Shown here piece by piece: positions 16,833 to 26,800 of a DNA stretch of 64,000 nucleotides. A program made the position numbers and the translations under genes. Position 1 is the stretch's first letter, and each line of letters starts with the position of its first letter. Location: NCBI RefSeq assembly GCF_000612505.1, contig NZ_CP004078.1:1662001-1726000 (forward strand). Reading direction: 5' to 3'. The notes under the pieces are model-generated. The model saw nothing but the letters and a program-made list of their open reading frames with translations, was not told where the DNA came from and ran no database searches. Source of the stretch: Paenibacillus sabinae T27. GTDB lineage: Bacteria; Bacillota; Bacilli; Paenibacillales; Paenibacillaceae.

Positions 16833-17150
16833 ATGAGTGAACCACGGAAACAGTATAACGAAGAGTTCAAGAAACAAACGGTAAAGTACCTGCAGGAGCA
16901 AACGAAGTCGGTAGAGGACATCGCTCTGGAGCTGAATATTCCTGTGAAGACCCTGTATGCCTGGAAGGCGAAATACCGCGAGTTTAAGAACGAGCCTATC
17001 GCCAGCCTGGATCGAGTCCGCGAACTGGAGCAGCTGCTGAAAGAAAAAGAACGTGAACTTCACGAAAGCCAGCAACGTGCTGCCGATGCGGAGGAGGAAC
17101 TGGCCATCGTAAAAAAAGCAGTGCACATCTTCAGCAAACCAAAGAACTGA
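16833..17150 (+). CDS. IS3-family transposase OrfA
   Basis: 106 residues: an N-terminal helix-turn-helix (KSVEDIALELNIPVKTLYAW) that recognises the inverted ends, then a leucine-zipper-like coiled coil (VRELEQLLKEKERELHES). The start ATG 16833 has AAGGAGGTG nine bases upstream. Near the 3' end an A7 run at 17111-17117 is placed to allow a -1 ribosomal slip into orfB. The last codons in frame end in FSKPKN. Confidence 0.93.
   Translation: MSEPRKQYNEEFKKQTVKYLQEQTKSVEDIALELNIPVKTLYAWKAKYREFKNEPIASLDRVRELEQLLKEKERELHESQQRAADAEEELAIVKKAVHIFSKPKN
17111..17117 (+). promoter_or_regulatory. Probable -1 programmed frameshift site between orfA and orfB
   Basis: Seven A in the phase A-AAA-AAA. Slipping back one base gives a stop-free reading through SSAHLQQTKELRFQFVEDH into the orfB frame, which is the usual way IS3 elements make the OrfAB transposase. 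Confidence 0.8.
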
Positions 17151-17161
17151 GATTTCAGTTT

Positions 17162-18022
17162 GTGGAAGATCATCGCTCCGAGTTCCCTTTGGAGAAGATG
17201 TGCAAAGCACTAGGTGTCTCCCGGAGCGGCTACTACACCTGGCGCAGCCGAAAACCCAGCGAGCGAGTGCGGCGCAAGGTGCGGCTGTTAAAGCGGATCA
17301 CGTATCATTTCAACGATTCACAGCAGCGTTATGGTGCGCCCAAGATTGCACATCTTTTGCGCCAGGAAGGCGAAACCGTCACCGAACGTACCGTCGGCCT
17401 ATACATGCAAGAACTCGGATTCCGTGCCTGTGTCAGCCGTACCTTCAAGGTTCAAACCACCGACTCCAATCATGATTTGCCGATCGCTCCAAACCTCCTG
17501 AACCAGCAGTTTCACGTGGAGAAACCCAATAAAGTATGGGTAGCCGACATTACGTATATTCCATGCCGGGAAGGCCGCCTGTATCTAGCCAGTGTGCTGG
17601 ACTTATGCACCCGTGAGATCGTAGGCTGGCGTCTGAGCGACCGGATGAACACCGATCTCGTCCTGGGCGCCCTAAAGGATGCCCACCTTGCCAAGAGACC
17701 TAAAAAAGGACTGATCCACCATTCGGATCGAGGAAGCCAGTACGCGTCCGAAGATTACCGAAAACAGCTCAAGACTTACCGTATGATCACCAGCATGAGC
17801 CGCAAAGGAAACTGCTACGATAATGCTTGCATGGAATCTTTCCATAGCATCCTGAAAAAGGAGCTCATTTACTGCAAGCGATTTAGAACGAAACAGCAGG
17901 CCTACGATGAGATCTACCGATACATTGAGTTTTTTTATAACCGCAAACGAATCCATGGTGCACTAGGGTACCTGTCACCGATTCGCTTTGCTGCTCGGTT
18001 CAATAAGAGAAAAGCAAGCTAA
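17162..18022 (+). CDS. IS3-family transposase OrfB (DDE integrase)
   Basis: 286 residues as an isolated frame, but probably made as the C-terminal part of an OrfAB fusion. An HTH_21-like domain (CKALGVSRSGYYTWRSR) precedes the rve integrase core. The three catalytic acids are readable: Asp in WVADITYI, Asp in IHHSDRGSQYAS, and Glu in YDNACMESFHSILKKEL. The end IHGALGYLSPIRF is typical. No frameshift or internal stop was seen, so it should be functional. Confidence 0.93.
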   Translation: MEDHRSEFPLEKMCKALGVSRSGYYTWRSRKPSERVRRKVRLLKRITYHFNDSQQRYGAPKIAHLLRQEGETVTERTVGLYMQELGFRACVSRTFKVQTTDSNHDLPIAPNLLNQQFHVEKPNKVWVADITYIPCREGRLYLASVLDLCTREIVGWRLSDRMNTDLVLGALKDAHLAKRPKKGLIHHSDRGSQYASEDYRKQLKTYRMITSMSRKGNCYDNACMESFHSILKKELIYCKRFRTKQQAYDEIYRYIEFFYNRKRIHGALGYLSPIRFAARFNKRKAS

Positions 18023-18043
18023 AGGGTGTCCACTTTCTTGACA

Positions 18044-18461
18044 GAGGTCCAAACCTCCATCTTATTCGGCCTATTTCCGGGAAAATGATCTTAATCGATC
18101 AAATGTGAGGGAGAAATTCCCGCTTATTTATGATTTGGGCCCTTATTAGCCCAATAAGGGGGAGAAATTCCGCTTTAGTGGTAACGAGCGTAGTGCTGGG
18201 GCTTGGGTGAGGGGCGGGCCGCCTTGGCAGCGTGAGCAGCCGGGCTTGTAGGCCGCCCGCGGCCAGCTTACCACTGCCGCACCTCGCCGCCGTGCCCTCG
18301 CCCCGCGCTCCCGCACGTCGCTCCCGCCTGTCGCGCACCGCCGCTCTCGCCGTGTCACCGCTCCACGCTGTCGCACCGCCCGCGCTCGTAGGCTGCTCAC
18401 CCGCGCTCCCTTGCCTCGTCGCTCCCGCTCCCCGCGCGCTCTCTCGCCGTCCCAACTCCGC
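18044..18461. other. Gene-free stretch with repeats and a GC-rich tract
   Basis: 418 bases without a supported gene. 18109-18171 holds two GGGAGAAATTCC repeats 51 bases apart, with CCCTTATT/AATAAGGG hairpin arms between them. 18185-18461 is very GC-rich and pyrimidine-biased on the plus strand, with recurrent CGCTCCCGC-like words; it abuts the stop of the ABC permease. Confidence 0.7.
18109..18171 (+). repeat. Two GGGAGAAATTCC repeat copies, 51-base spacing
   Basis: Cores at 18109-18121 (GGGAGAAATTCCC) and 18158-18171 (GGGGGAGAAATTCC). Each core can form a small GGGA/TCCC hairpin. Similar pairs occur at 23348-23410. Confidence 0.7.
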
Positions 18462-19274
18462 CTATAGCGGCAAATCCCGCCGCTTGAACAGCGCGATGCC
18501 CAAGCCGAAGGAGACCAGGCCGACGGCCAGCAGCACAAGGGCGCTGCGGCCCCATTCCGCTTGCCCGGTGACGATCTCGGCGGGGCGATACAGCGTGAAG
18601 AGCGTCAGCGACTTCATCCAGCTCAGCTTGTCGCTGATTTTGGCGACCAGGTCGATGGTGAAGAAGCCGAAAGCGATAAGGCCGGAAATACCGAGCGCTT
18701 TTTTCTCGTCATTGGCCAGGCAGGACACCAGAAAGGTCAGTCCGCCGATCGCAAAAAACAGCATAAAAGCAACGAGGTTCAGATGCAGAAACCGTGCGCT
18801 GTTGAAAGGGTAGGCGTCGCCCAGAAACCAGACCTTTCCCAGAAAGCCCGCCAGCGTCGTTACGCCCACAATGACGATCAGGGACATAATCAGCACCAGC
18901 GCCTGCGTCGCCGATACTTTGGCCCGGGTGGTCGGCGTGGACAGCAGATAGGCCATCGAGCCCCGGTCCACCATGCTGGCCATCAGCCGGGTCGACATTT
19001 GCACGCACACAATGGACAGGATCAGCACCAGAATAAGCCCGTAGTATTCACCTGAGATGAACGCCTCCGCGCTGGCGAAGCCGCTGTTCAGGCCGAACGC
19101 GTTGTTCACGCCCTCCGGCATGGATTTGACAATATCGCCAAGCGCCTCGGTGTTTTTCGCGATGCCGGGATAGAGCCAGATAATCAGCAGGATATAAAAA
19201 GCGGAGCCAAAAGCGTAGTTCATCGTCCCCTTGGCGTTCACTTTAATCATTTGTTTGAACAATGGGAAATTCAT
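18462..19274 (-). CDS. ABC exporter permease subunit
   Basis: 270 residues with six predicted membrane spans: near 17-37, a long loop, then LILVLILSIVCVQMST, VLIMSLIVIVGVTTLAG, LNLVAFMLFFAIGGLTFLVS, ALGISGLIAFGFFTID and ALVLLAVGLVSFGLGIALF. The product ends RRDLPL. This is the layout of ABC-2 type permeases paired with a CcmA-like ATPase. Its ATG overlaps the ATPase stop by four bases (19271-19274), so the two are coupled. A divergent TetR gene suggests a role in export of a toxic compound or drug; the substrate is unknown. Confidence 0.87.
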   Translation of the reverse strand: MNFPLFKQMIKVNAKGTMNYAFGSAFYILLIIWLYPGIAKNTEALGDIVKSMPEGVNNAFGLNSGFASAEAFISGEYYGLILVLILSIVCVQMSTRLMASMVDRGSMAYLLSTPTTRAKVSATQALVLIMSLIVIVGVTTLAGFLGKVWFLGDAYPFNSARFLHLNLVAFMLFFAIGGLTFLVSCLANDEKKALGISGLIAFGFFTIDLVAKISDKLSWMKSLTLFTLYRPAEIVTGQAEWGRSALVLLAVGLVSFGLGIALFKRRDLPL

Positions 19275-20158
19275 GGCTGTTTGTCCTCCCGGTCATAGTA
19301 ATCCATAAAAATATCCTCCAGGTTCTGGGTGAACACATCCATGCTGCGAATGCGGTATTTCGCTGCTTCCTCGATGAATGCGTTATAATTGCCCCGGATG
19401 GCGACCCGCACGCGGAAATCGTCATAATTCTCGACGGGCAGACCGGAAGCGCGGAACCGGTGCGCGTCCTCCTTGTTCTCGAAGACGACGTCGAACAGCT
19501 TCCGCTGCATCGACTGCAGCTCGTGGATATTTTTCACGGCGACGAGATTGCCGTCCTTGATAATGGCGGCCCGGTCACACGTCCGCTCAATTTCCGGAAA
19601 GCTGTGCGACGACATCAGGAAGGTCGTACCCCGCTCTTTTTCCTCCAGCACGAGTTCAATAAATTCCTTCTGCATCAGCGGGTCTAGGCCGGATGTGGGC
19701 TCATCCAGAATAATCACCTCCGGGCTGTGCATGAATGCGGCGACGAGGCCGACCTTCTGCTTCATCCCCTTGGACATTTTGCGGATCGGCGTGCGCGCGT
19801 CAAACTGCAGGCGCCGGATGAGTTCCTCGCGCTTTCCCTTGTGCTTCAGGCCCTGCATATCCGCCATAAAATCAAGGAAGGCGATTCCCGTCATTCCGTC
19901 GACGAAGGCGATTTCCCCCGGCAGGTAGCCGACGTGCTTTTGCACCGTGCCCTGCGCTTTCCACACATCCAGCCCGCATATTTCTGCATTCCCCCGGTCA
20001 GGCTTCATAAAGCCCATCAGATGCCGGATGGTCGTCGATTTGCCCGCTCCGTTCGGTCCGAGAAACCCGAATACCTCTCCTTTGTTTACCGTAAATGAAA
20101 TGTCTCGTATCCCTTTTCCGTTTGAAAATGTTTTGGTCAACCCTTGGACAGTAAGCAT
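19271..20158 (-). CDS. ABC exporter ATP-binding subunit
   Basis: 295 residues. Walker A is GPNGAGKSTTIRHLMG (about residues 37-52), the signature is in RKMSKGMKQKVGLVAAF, and Walker B is VIILDEPTSGLDPL; SSHSFPEIE carries the switch His. This is the CcmA/DrrA-like class that works with ABC-2 permeases. The start was set at ATG 20158 after GGAGGTGGCAGT; the frame extends 17 codons further without ribosome binding site support and across operator DNA. Probably transcribed from a TTGACG-17-TATTAT promoter at 20215-20243. Confidence 0.92.
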   Translation of the reverse strand: MLTVQGLTKTFSNGKGIRDISFTVNKGEVFGFLGPNGAGKSTTIRHLMGFMKPDRGNAEICGLDVWKAQGTVQKHVGYLPGEIAFVDGMTGIAFLDFMADMQGLKHKGKREELIRRLQFDARTPIRKMSKGMKQKVGLVAAFMHSPEVIILDEPTSGLDPLMQKEFIELVLEEKERGTTFLMSSHSFPEIERTCDRAAIIKDGNLVAVKNIHELQSMQRKLFDVVFENKEDAHRFRASGLPVENYDDFRVRVAIRGNYNAFIEEAAKYRIRSMDVFTQNLEDIFMDYYDREDKQP

Positions 20159-20181
20159 ACTGCCACCTCCGACGTAAAATA

Positions 20182-20209
20182 ATGAAATATTTTTAGTGAT
20201 ATATTTCAT
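20182..20209. promoter_or_regulatory. Operator-like palindrome 1 (ATGAAAT-N14-ATTTCAT)
   Basis: Perfect nine-base arms ATGAAATAT/ATATTTCAT over 28 bp, just downstream of the ABC promoter -10. Probable TetR-family binding site. Confidence 0.75.
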
Positions 20210-20214
20210 GTGTT

Positions 20215-20243
20215 ATAATAGTCCTGGCTGAGGCCGGCGTCAA
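20215..20243 (-). promoter_or_regulatory. SigA-type promoter of the ABC exporter operon
   Basis: Minus-strand TTGACG, 17 bases, TATTAT. It sits exactly between the two 28-bp palindromes, which could both occlude it. Confidence 0.7.
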
Positions 20244-20250
20244 TAGAGTA

Positions 20251-20278
20251 ATGAAATTTTTTATAAAATATATTTCAT
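20251..20278. promoter_or_regulatory. Operator-like palindrome 2 (ATGAAAT-N14-ATTTCAT)
   Basis: The same 28-bp architecture as the site at 20182, with seven-base perfect outer arms. It lies upstream of the ABC -35 and 48 bases before the TetR start, in position to control both genes. Confidence 0.75.
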
Positions 20279-20325
20279 AAATTACATTTTGATATCCGAT
20301 ATTGTCAGGTTAGGGTGAAAGAGGA

Positions 20326-20931
20326 ATGACTAAAATCAACGGTTTTGAAAAAAGAGCGGCGAAAATCAGGCGGAAAATCATGAAAACGACGATAGAAATG
20401 CTGAAAACGTGGGAACCCAAACGGATGCGGATTGCGGATATCGCCAAAGCGGCGGGCGTCTCGCAGGTCACGATTTATAACTATTTTGGCAGTAAGGAGA
20501 AATTGCTGGAACAATCCTTTAAGGACTACATCGACCGGTCTATCGAAGGTTTCGAACAATTCATGCAGGGGAACCCGACGATCAAGGACTTTGTGAAATA
20601 TTCGATTGATCAGGAAAAGGCGCAGTATTCCGTCTTGTCACCGTCGCAGATCAAAGAATTGATGGTGGACGATCCCGAAATGTTCGGCTACATTCAGGAG
20701 CGTTATGAGAAAACGGTGCTTCCGCTGATCGTCAGACTGGTGGAGGAAGGGAAGGCGAGGAGTGAAATTTCGCCCAAAATTTCGTCCAATTCCGTCCTTA
20801 TTTTTATGAATATGTATATGAAGAGCGTCGGAGATCTGCTGGAAGTGGCACGTAAGCAGGACAATATGGATACTTTTCTCGAGGAGATGACTCATTTGTT
20901 CTTCTACGGTCTGTGCGGCCGGGAGGAGTGA
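20326..20931 (+). CDS. TetR/AcrR family repressor of the divergent ABC exporter
   Basis: 201 residues. The N-terminal helix-turn-helix reads RIADIAKAAGVSQVTIYNYFGSKEKLL without its first residues, the TetR DNA-recognition signature (about residues 36-60). The C-terminal helical domain (70-200) would bind the inducer. ATG 20326 follows AAAGAGGA. It is divergent from the ABC exporter with a 167-base spacer holding two identical-architecture palindromes, so autoregulation plus exporter repression is the natural reading (inference). The gene is monocistronic. Confidence 0.9.
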   Translation: MTKINGFEKRAAKIRRKIMKTTIEMLKTWEPKRMRIADIAKAAGVSQVTIYNYFGSKEKLLEQSFKDYIDRSIEGFEQFMQGNPTIKDFVKYSIDQEKAQYSVLSPSQIKELMVDDPEMFGYIQERYEKTVLPLIVRLVEEGKARSEISPKISSNSVLIFMNMYMKSVGDLLEVARKQDNMDTFLEEMTHLFFYGLCGREE

Positions 20932-21041
20932 AGCCAAAAGGGATGGGGCGCGGTTTGTCCCGCCGACACGGCCCATTGTAAAATAAGGTTAAGCCTATGC
21001 AAACGGCTTCAGACTAATCCGGCAAAAGGACGGGATGAAGG

Positions 21042-22418
21042 ATGGAATTTCGCATAGAAAAAGACACGTTCGGCGAACTGCGGGTGCCGGCGGACAAGTA
21101 TTGGGGCGCCCAGACGCAGCGCAGTCTGCAAAACTTCAAAATCGGCGGCGAGCAAATGCCTCTCGAAGTGGTTTATGCCCTGGCGCTGATCAAGAAGGCG
21201 GCGGCAAAGGTGAACGCAGAGCTCGGCCTGCTGCCGGAAGCCAAGGCGGACGCCATTGTCCGCGCGGCTGATGAAATTATGCAGGGGATGCATGATGAGC
21301 ATTTTCCGCTGGTCGTTTGGCAGACGGGAAGCGGGACCCAGACGAATATGAACGTCAACGAAGTGATTGCCCGCCGAGGCGGCGAACTGCTGAAGCTTGT
21401 CGGGGCGGAAGCGGTAATTCATCCGAATGACGATGTGAACAAGGGCCAAAGCTCCAACGATACCTTTCCTTCGGCCATGCACATCGCCGCCTTCCTCGCG
21501 GTGGAACGTCAAGTGCTTCCGGCACTGAAGCGGCTCAAGAGCACGCTGGAACAGAAAGCGGACGAGTATCAGTCCCTAATAAAAATTGGACGCACGCACC
21601 TCCAGGACGCTACGCCGCTTACGCTGGGGCAGGAGATCGGCGCCTGGGCCGCGATGCTGGAAAAAGGCGAACGTTTTATTACGGACAGCGCTCGGTCGCT
21701 GCTTGAGCTGGCGATCGGAGGAACGGCCGTCGGAACCGGCCTTAACGCCCATCCTGAATTTGGGGCCAGGGTCGCCGGGGAGATTGGCGAAGAACTTTCC
21801 ATTCCCTTTGCGCAGGCCGGCAACAAGTTCCACGCCTTGACGAGCCATGACCAGATTGTTCATGTGCATGGAGCGCTGAAGGCGCTGGCCGCTGATCTCA
21901 TGAAGATCGCAAATGACGTCCGCCTCCTCGCCAGCGGCCCCCGCAGCGGCATCGGCGAGTTGCTTATCCCGGAAAATGAGCCGGGCAGCTCGATTATGCC
22001 GGGCAAGGTGAACCCGACGCAGAGCGAAGCAATGACGATGGTCGTCTGCCAGGTGCTGGGCAATGACGTGACGATTGGTGTGGCGGCGAGCCAGGGGCAT
22101 TTTCAGCTTAATGTATTCAAGCCCGTCATTATTCACAGCTTCCTGCAGTCCTGCCGCCTGCTGGCCGATGTCATGCGGTCGTTTGAGGAGCACTGCGCCC
22201 GGGGCATCACGGCGAACGAGCCGGTCATTCACCGCAATCTCCATAACTCCCTGATGCTGGTGACGGCCCTGAATCCGCATATCGGCTACGAGAAGGCGGC
22301 TGAAATCGCCAAGCTGGCGCACAAGGAAGGCCTCACATTGAAGGAAGCCGCGTTGAAGCTGAAGCTGCTGACGGAAGAGGAATTTGACCGGATGGTAAAG
22401 CCGGAGAACATGATTTGA
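21042..22418 (+). CDS. fumC: Class II fumarate hydratase
   Basis: 458 residues, the length of FumC. It interconverts fumarate and malate in the TCA cycle without an iron-sulfur cluster. Key runs are [19 protein letters not shown], the substrate site [38 protein letters not shown] near the end, and the superfamily signature [16 protein letters not shown] carrying the mobile serine loop. The aspartase family has related motifs, but [14 protein letters not shown] and the overall pattern favour FumC. ATG 21042 is preceded by AAAGGA 11 bases upstream. A strong terminator follows. Confidence 0.95.
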   Translation: MEFRIEKDTFGELRVPADKYWGAQTQRSLQNFKIGGEQMPLEVVYALALIKKAAAKVNAELGLLPEAKADAIVRAADEIMQGMHDEHFPLVVWQTGSGTQTNMNVNEVIARRGGELLKLVGAEAVIHPNDDVNKGQSSNDTFPSAMHIAAFLAVERQVLPALKRLKSTLEQKADEYQSLIKIGRTHLQDATPLTLGQEIGAWAAMLEKGERFITDSARSLLELAIGGTAVGTGLNAHPEFGARVAGEIGEELSIPFAQAGNKFHALTSHDQIVHVHGALKALAADLMKIANDVRLLASGPRSGIGELLIPENEPGSSIMPGKVNPTQSEAMTMVVCQVLGNDVTIGVAASQGHFQLNVFKPVIIHSFLQSCRLLADVMRSFEEHCARGITANEPVIHRNLHNSLMLVTALNPHIGYEKAAEIAKLAHKEGLTLKEAALKLKLLTEEEFDRMVKPENMI

Positions 22419-22447
22419 TTCCAAGCTTATAATAAAATTGTTCATAC

Positions 22448-22485
22448 AGCCGGTCCTCTTTACGGTAAAGGGGGCCGGCTTTTTC
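22448..22485 (+). terminator. Terminator after fumC
   Basis: AGCCGGTCCTCTTTAC ... AAAGGGGGCCGGCTTTTTC stem with one bulge and a T run. Confidence 0.85.
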
Positions 22486-22563
22486 GCTGCTCCGGAATGC
22501 GGGATGGAATTCGCCGGGGGAACGCGGTGCGGACTTTACCGGGAACGACGCAGTTATTTTGTA

Positions 22564-22580
22564 TTTGTTTACTAAACAAA
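22564..22580. promoter_or_regulatory. Perfect 17-bp palindrome TTTGTTTA-C-TAAACAAA
   Basis: Operator-like, upstream of the broken lacI gene. A related degenerate site occurs at 22709-22730 (TTAGTAAACATTAACTAAACA). These could be binding sites of the LacI protein or a paralogue. Confidence 0.5.
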
Positions 22581-22673
22581 GTTCGAGCCGTTAACCCTAT
22601 TAATCGCTCGAAACGTAGGCGTTTTAGAGTATTCTCTATATTTTTATGGGAATCTTCAAAAAACATGTTGCAA

Positions 22674-22687
22674 TGAAAGCGTTATCT
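22674..22687. promoter_or_regulatory. Candidate cre (CcpA) site
   Basis: TGAAAGCGTTATCT fits the cre consensus TGWNANCGNTNWCA at every defined position except the last. It lies 69 bases before the lacI start. Confidence 0.5.
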
Positions 22688-22752
22688 TGTTAAGATGAAG
22701 TGCTGATATTAGTAAACATTAACTAAACAAACGGTTCGCTTCGGGAGGATGA

Positions 22753-23451
<699 letters not shown>

Positions 23452-23454
23452 TGA

Positions 23455-23823
23455 GCCGGCTGCGGACACCGAGCCCAAGTTGTTCATAATTCCAAAAATT
23501 TGGATAAAACCCTGGGTTTTTGATCCGCTTATATCCTTCAAAATTAGATAAATTGCTGTGCAAGGCTCTTCTTTTTATTGACGGGAGATGATAGGAAATC
23601 TGCCGCCGAATTTCGATAGATTTATAGGCTGAAGTTTACAAAACGTATGAATAATTATGAATTTTTTATTAAATTCACTCGAAAATGGAGGGTTTTTACC
23701 CTTTTGTGTGAGAAATTTTACATAAAATAAACATGAGATTTATATTTCCCGTCTGGTATTGGTTAATTTTGTATGATACAATATCGCCGGAAGTAGACTA
23801 TTTGATAGGAGGACTAATAGATT
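23455..23823. other. Gene-free region upstream of the SLH phosphoesterase
   Basis: About 370 bases, AT-rich in the right part. It holds the PhoP-box-like repeats (23717-23744) and a TACAAT -10-like hexamer at 23777. A short coding-like run [14 protein letters not shown] at 23430-23470 is in another frame and of uncertain origin. No other gene is seen. Confidence 0.5.
23717..23744 (+). promoter_or_regulatory. PhoP-box-like direct repeats upstream of the phosphoesterase
   Basis: TTTACA, TAAACA and TTTATA at 23717, 23728 and 23739, an exact 11-base period, as in Bacillus PhoP boxes (TTHACA-like repeats). They end 32 bases before a TACAAT -10 hexamer at 23777-23782. Confidence 0.5.
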
Positions 23824-26800
23824 ATGGGGAAGAAACGATGGAACAGGCCTCTAGCTTCCATGCTGGCAACGGCCGTGCTCTCTGCACAGGTGCTGGGTGG
23901 AATTTTCACGGGCTCGCTGTGGGGGGCCGATAAGGCAGAGGCTGCCGCTTCCGGGGGCTCTTTGCTGCCTAAAATTGACCTGCGGTTAATGAGCACGACG
24001 GACGTGCATACGAATGTATACGGCTGGGATTATTTCAAAAATGCCGCATCATCTTCGGTCGGGCTCGCGAGGACGGCTACCTTGATCAAGGCGGCAAGAG
24101 CGGAGCAGCCGAACAACCTGCTGCTTGACAACGGGGACCTGATTCAGGGTACACCGCTCGGTACATATGAGGCGAAGATTCAGCCGGTGACTGACGTGGT
24201 CTACGATTCCAAGCCCCATCCAATGATTGCGGCGCTGAACGCCCTGGGATACGATGCGGCGACCTACGGCAACCATGAGTTCAACTACGGTCTGGATTTC
24301 CTGGATCGGGTCGTTAACGGAAGCTCCACAGACGCTGCAGACACCAAAGCTAAATTTCCTTATATCAATGCGAATATATATAAGCCGGACGGCGTAACGA
24401 ACTATTTTAAACCTTATGAGATTATCACCAAGACGGTAAAAGACACGAATGGGCAAGACCAAACGATTAAAGTCGGCCTTCTCGGCCTGGTAACCCCTCA
24501 AATCCTGGAATGGGACAAGGCCAATCTGGAAGGCAAGGTTGTGACCAAAGGAATTGTTGAAACCGCAGAAAAGTTTGTTCCTGAAGTCAGAGCAGCCGGT
24601 GCGGACGTCGTTGTGGTTATGGCGCATACCGGCTTCGACGCTGCGGCAACGGGACCAAACGCTGAAAATGCCATCAGCGAGCTCAGTCAGGTTCCTGGCA
24701 TTGATGCGATTACCTTCTCTCATACGCATAAAGTATTCCCGACAAACGGAAATAACACGTCGCTGGACGCTTCCTTCAAAGATCCGGCAACCAAGCAGCC
24801 TTACAGCTATATTGACAATGTGAACGGCCATATTCATGACGTTCCGGCTGTGCAAGCCGGTTATGGCGGCGGCTACCTCGGCCTGATCGACCTTTCGATC
24901 ACCCAAGTAGACGGCAAGTGGACAGTGGACAAGACCGCTTCCAAAGCTTCGACCCGGTCTGCAAAGGATGCTCCGGAGGATCCCGCCATTTTGGCTACCG
25001 TAGGGGGCGATCATGAGGCTACTATCGCTTACACCGGTACACCGCTCGGTACGACAACGGCTCCGATGAACAGCTATTTTGCCCTGGTACAGGATGATCC
25101 GACCGTTCAAATTGTAACCTATGCGCAAAAACAGTATGTGGAAAAAGAAATTGCCACCGATCCTACCTTGGCCCCATATAAAGGCCTGCCAATTCTCAGC
25201 ATAGGCGCTCCTTTCAAGGCGGGACGCAACGGCCCTGGCGAATATACAAGCATTGACGCAGGTCCGCTGACGATCCGCAGCGCGAGCGATTTGTACCTGT
25301 ACGACAACACGCTGAAAGCGATCAAGGTCAAAGGCTCGGTCGTTAAGGAATGGCTGGAAATGAGCGCGGGCGCGTTCAACCGGATCAAACCGGCGATTTC
25401 CACGCCTCAGCCCCTGTTGAATCCAGGGTTTGCCGTATTCAACTTCGACGTGATTGACGGCATCAAGTACAAAATCGACGTAACCAAGAATGCAAAATAC
25501 AAACCGGACGGTACGATTAACGATCCGACCTCCAGCCGGGTGGTTGAAGTGACCTATAACGATCAGCCGCTCGATCCGGATCAGGATTTTATCGTTGTGA
25601 CGAATAACTACCGCGCAAGCGGCGGGGGCAACTTCCCGGGAGTCAAAACCGCCCAGATGATCATGGACACTCAAACCGAGAACCGTCAGGTTCTGATGGA
25701 TTATATCAAAGATGCGGGTACGATTGACCCGACCGCCGATAACAACTGGTCTTTGGCGCCGATTAAGGGCAATGTCAATGTGACCTTCACTTCCTCGCCT
25801 GACGCCAAAAATGTTCTTCCTGGCAACATCAAGGATACAGGGGCATCTGATGCCAAGGGATTTGAGGTCTACAGCCTGAACCTGAAAGAAACGGTTCCCG
25901 CTCCGACCCAGGACGTTGAAGTTCACTTGATCGGCATCAACGACTTCCACGGCCAGCTTGACACTACATCCGTGGTGGGTGGCAAGAATGTAGGCACGGC
26001 GGCGATTCTTGCGACTTACCTGAATCAAACCCGGGCGAAATATGAGAATTCTCTGCTCTTCCATAACGGGGATTCCGTCGGCGCATCGGCTCCGGTGTCC
26101 TCGCTTGAACGCGACGAACCGACCCTTGAATGGATGAACTTGATGAAATTCGATGTCGGTACCCTGGGCAACCATGAGTTTGACCAAGGCGTAGATGCGT
26201 TGAAATCGCAAATCTTCGGCGGCGCTGATCCGAAGAACAACAAAATTGTTCATGCCGGCGCGGATTTTGATTATGTCAATGCCAATGTAATCGACAGCAC
26301 CTACAATACGCCGATTATCAATCCTTACGTCATTAAGGAAATCGGCGGCGTGAAAATCGGCTTTATCGGCGTTGTAACCAAAGCTACGCCTAGCAAAGTT
26401 TCACCTGCCGGAACGGCGGGCGTGCGTTTCCTGAGCGCCGAAGAAGAAGTTCAGGCGATCGGGAAGTACGCGGCCGAGCTTCAAAGCAAAGGCGTCCAAA
26501 CGATTGTTGTGCTGGCGCATGACCCGGCTTCCACCAAAGGCGATGTGACAACCGGCGAAGCCGCCGATCTGGCCAATGCGCTTCCGGCCAATTCGCCGGT
26601 CGACGTCATCGTTGCCGGTGACAACCACGCGCTGGCGAACGGCCTTGTGAACGGCAAGCTGATTGTTCAGGCTTATTCTTACGGCACGGCTTTTGAGGAC
26701 ATCAAGCTGGTGATCGATCATACGACAGGGGATGTCAAGACGAAGTCGGCAGTTGTTAATACCACCTTCCAGGATGGTGTAACCCCTGATCCGGCAACCG

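Larger units (their letters stand above)
16768..18043 (+). mobile_element. IS3-family insertion sequence
   Basis: An element with two overlapping-frame genes, orfA and orfB, bounded by imperfect inverted ends sharing AAAGTGGACACC at 16776-16787 and its complement at 18025-18036. The outer limits are approximate. No convincing 3-bp target duplication was found, which may mean old insertion or misplaced ends. Both genes look intact, so the element may still be active. It lies within a region of short GGGAGAAATTCC repeats. Confidence 0.88.

Noticed and set aside
16768..18043. Target-site duplication of the IS element
   Set aside because: The three bases outside the best-guess ends do not match (agc versus gag), so none is reported.
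24049..26253. 734-codon open frame on the minus strand
   Set aside because: Lies entirely antisense to the SLH phosphoesterase, has no ribosome binding site and gives an Arg/His/Ile-rich sequence typical of a complement frame.
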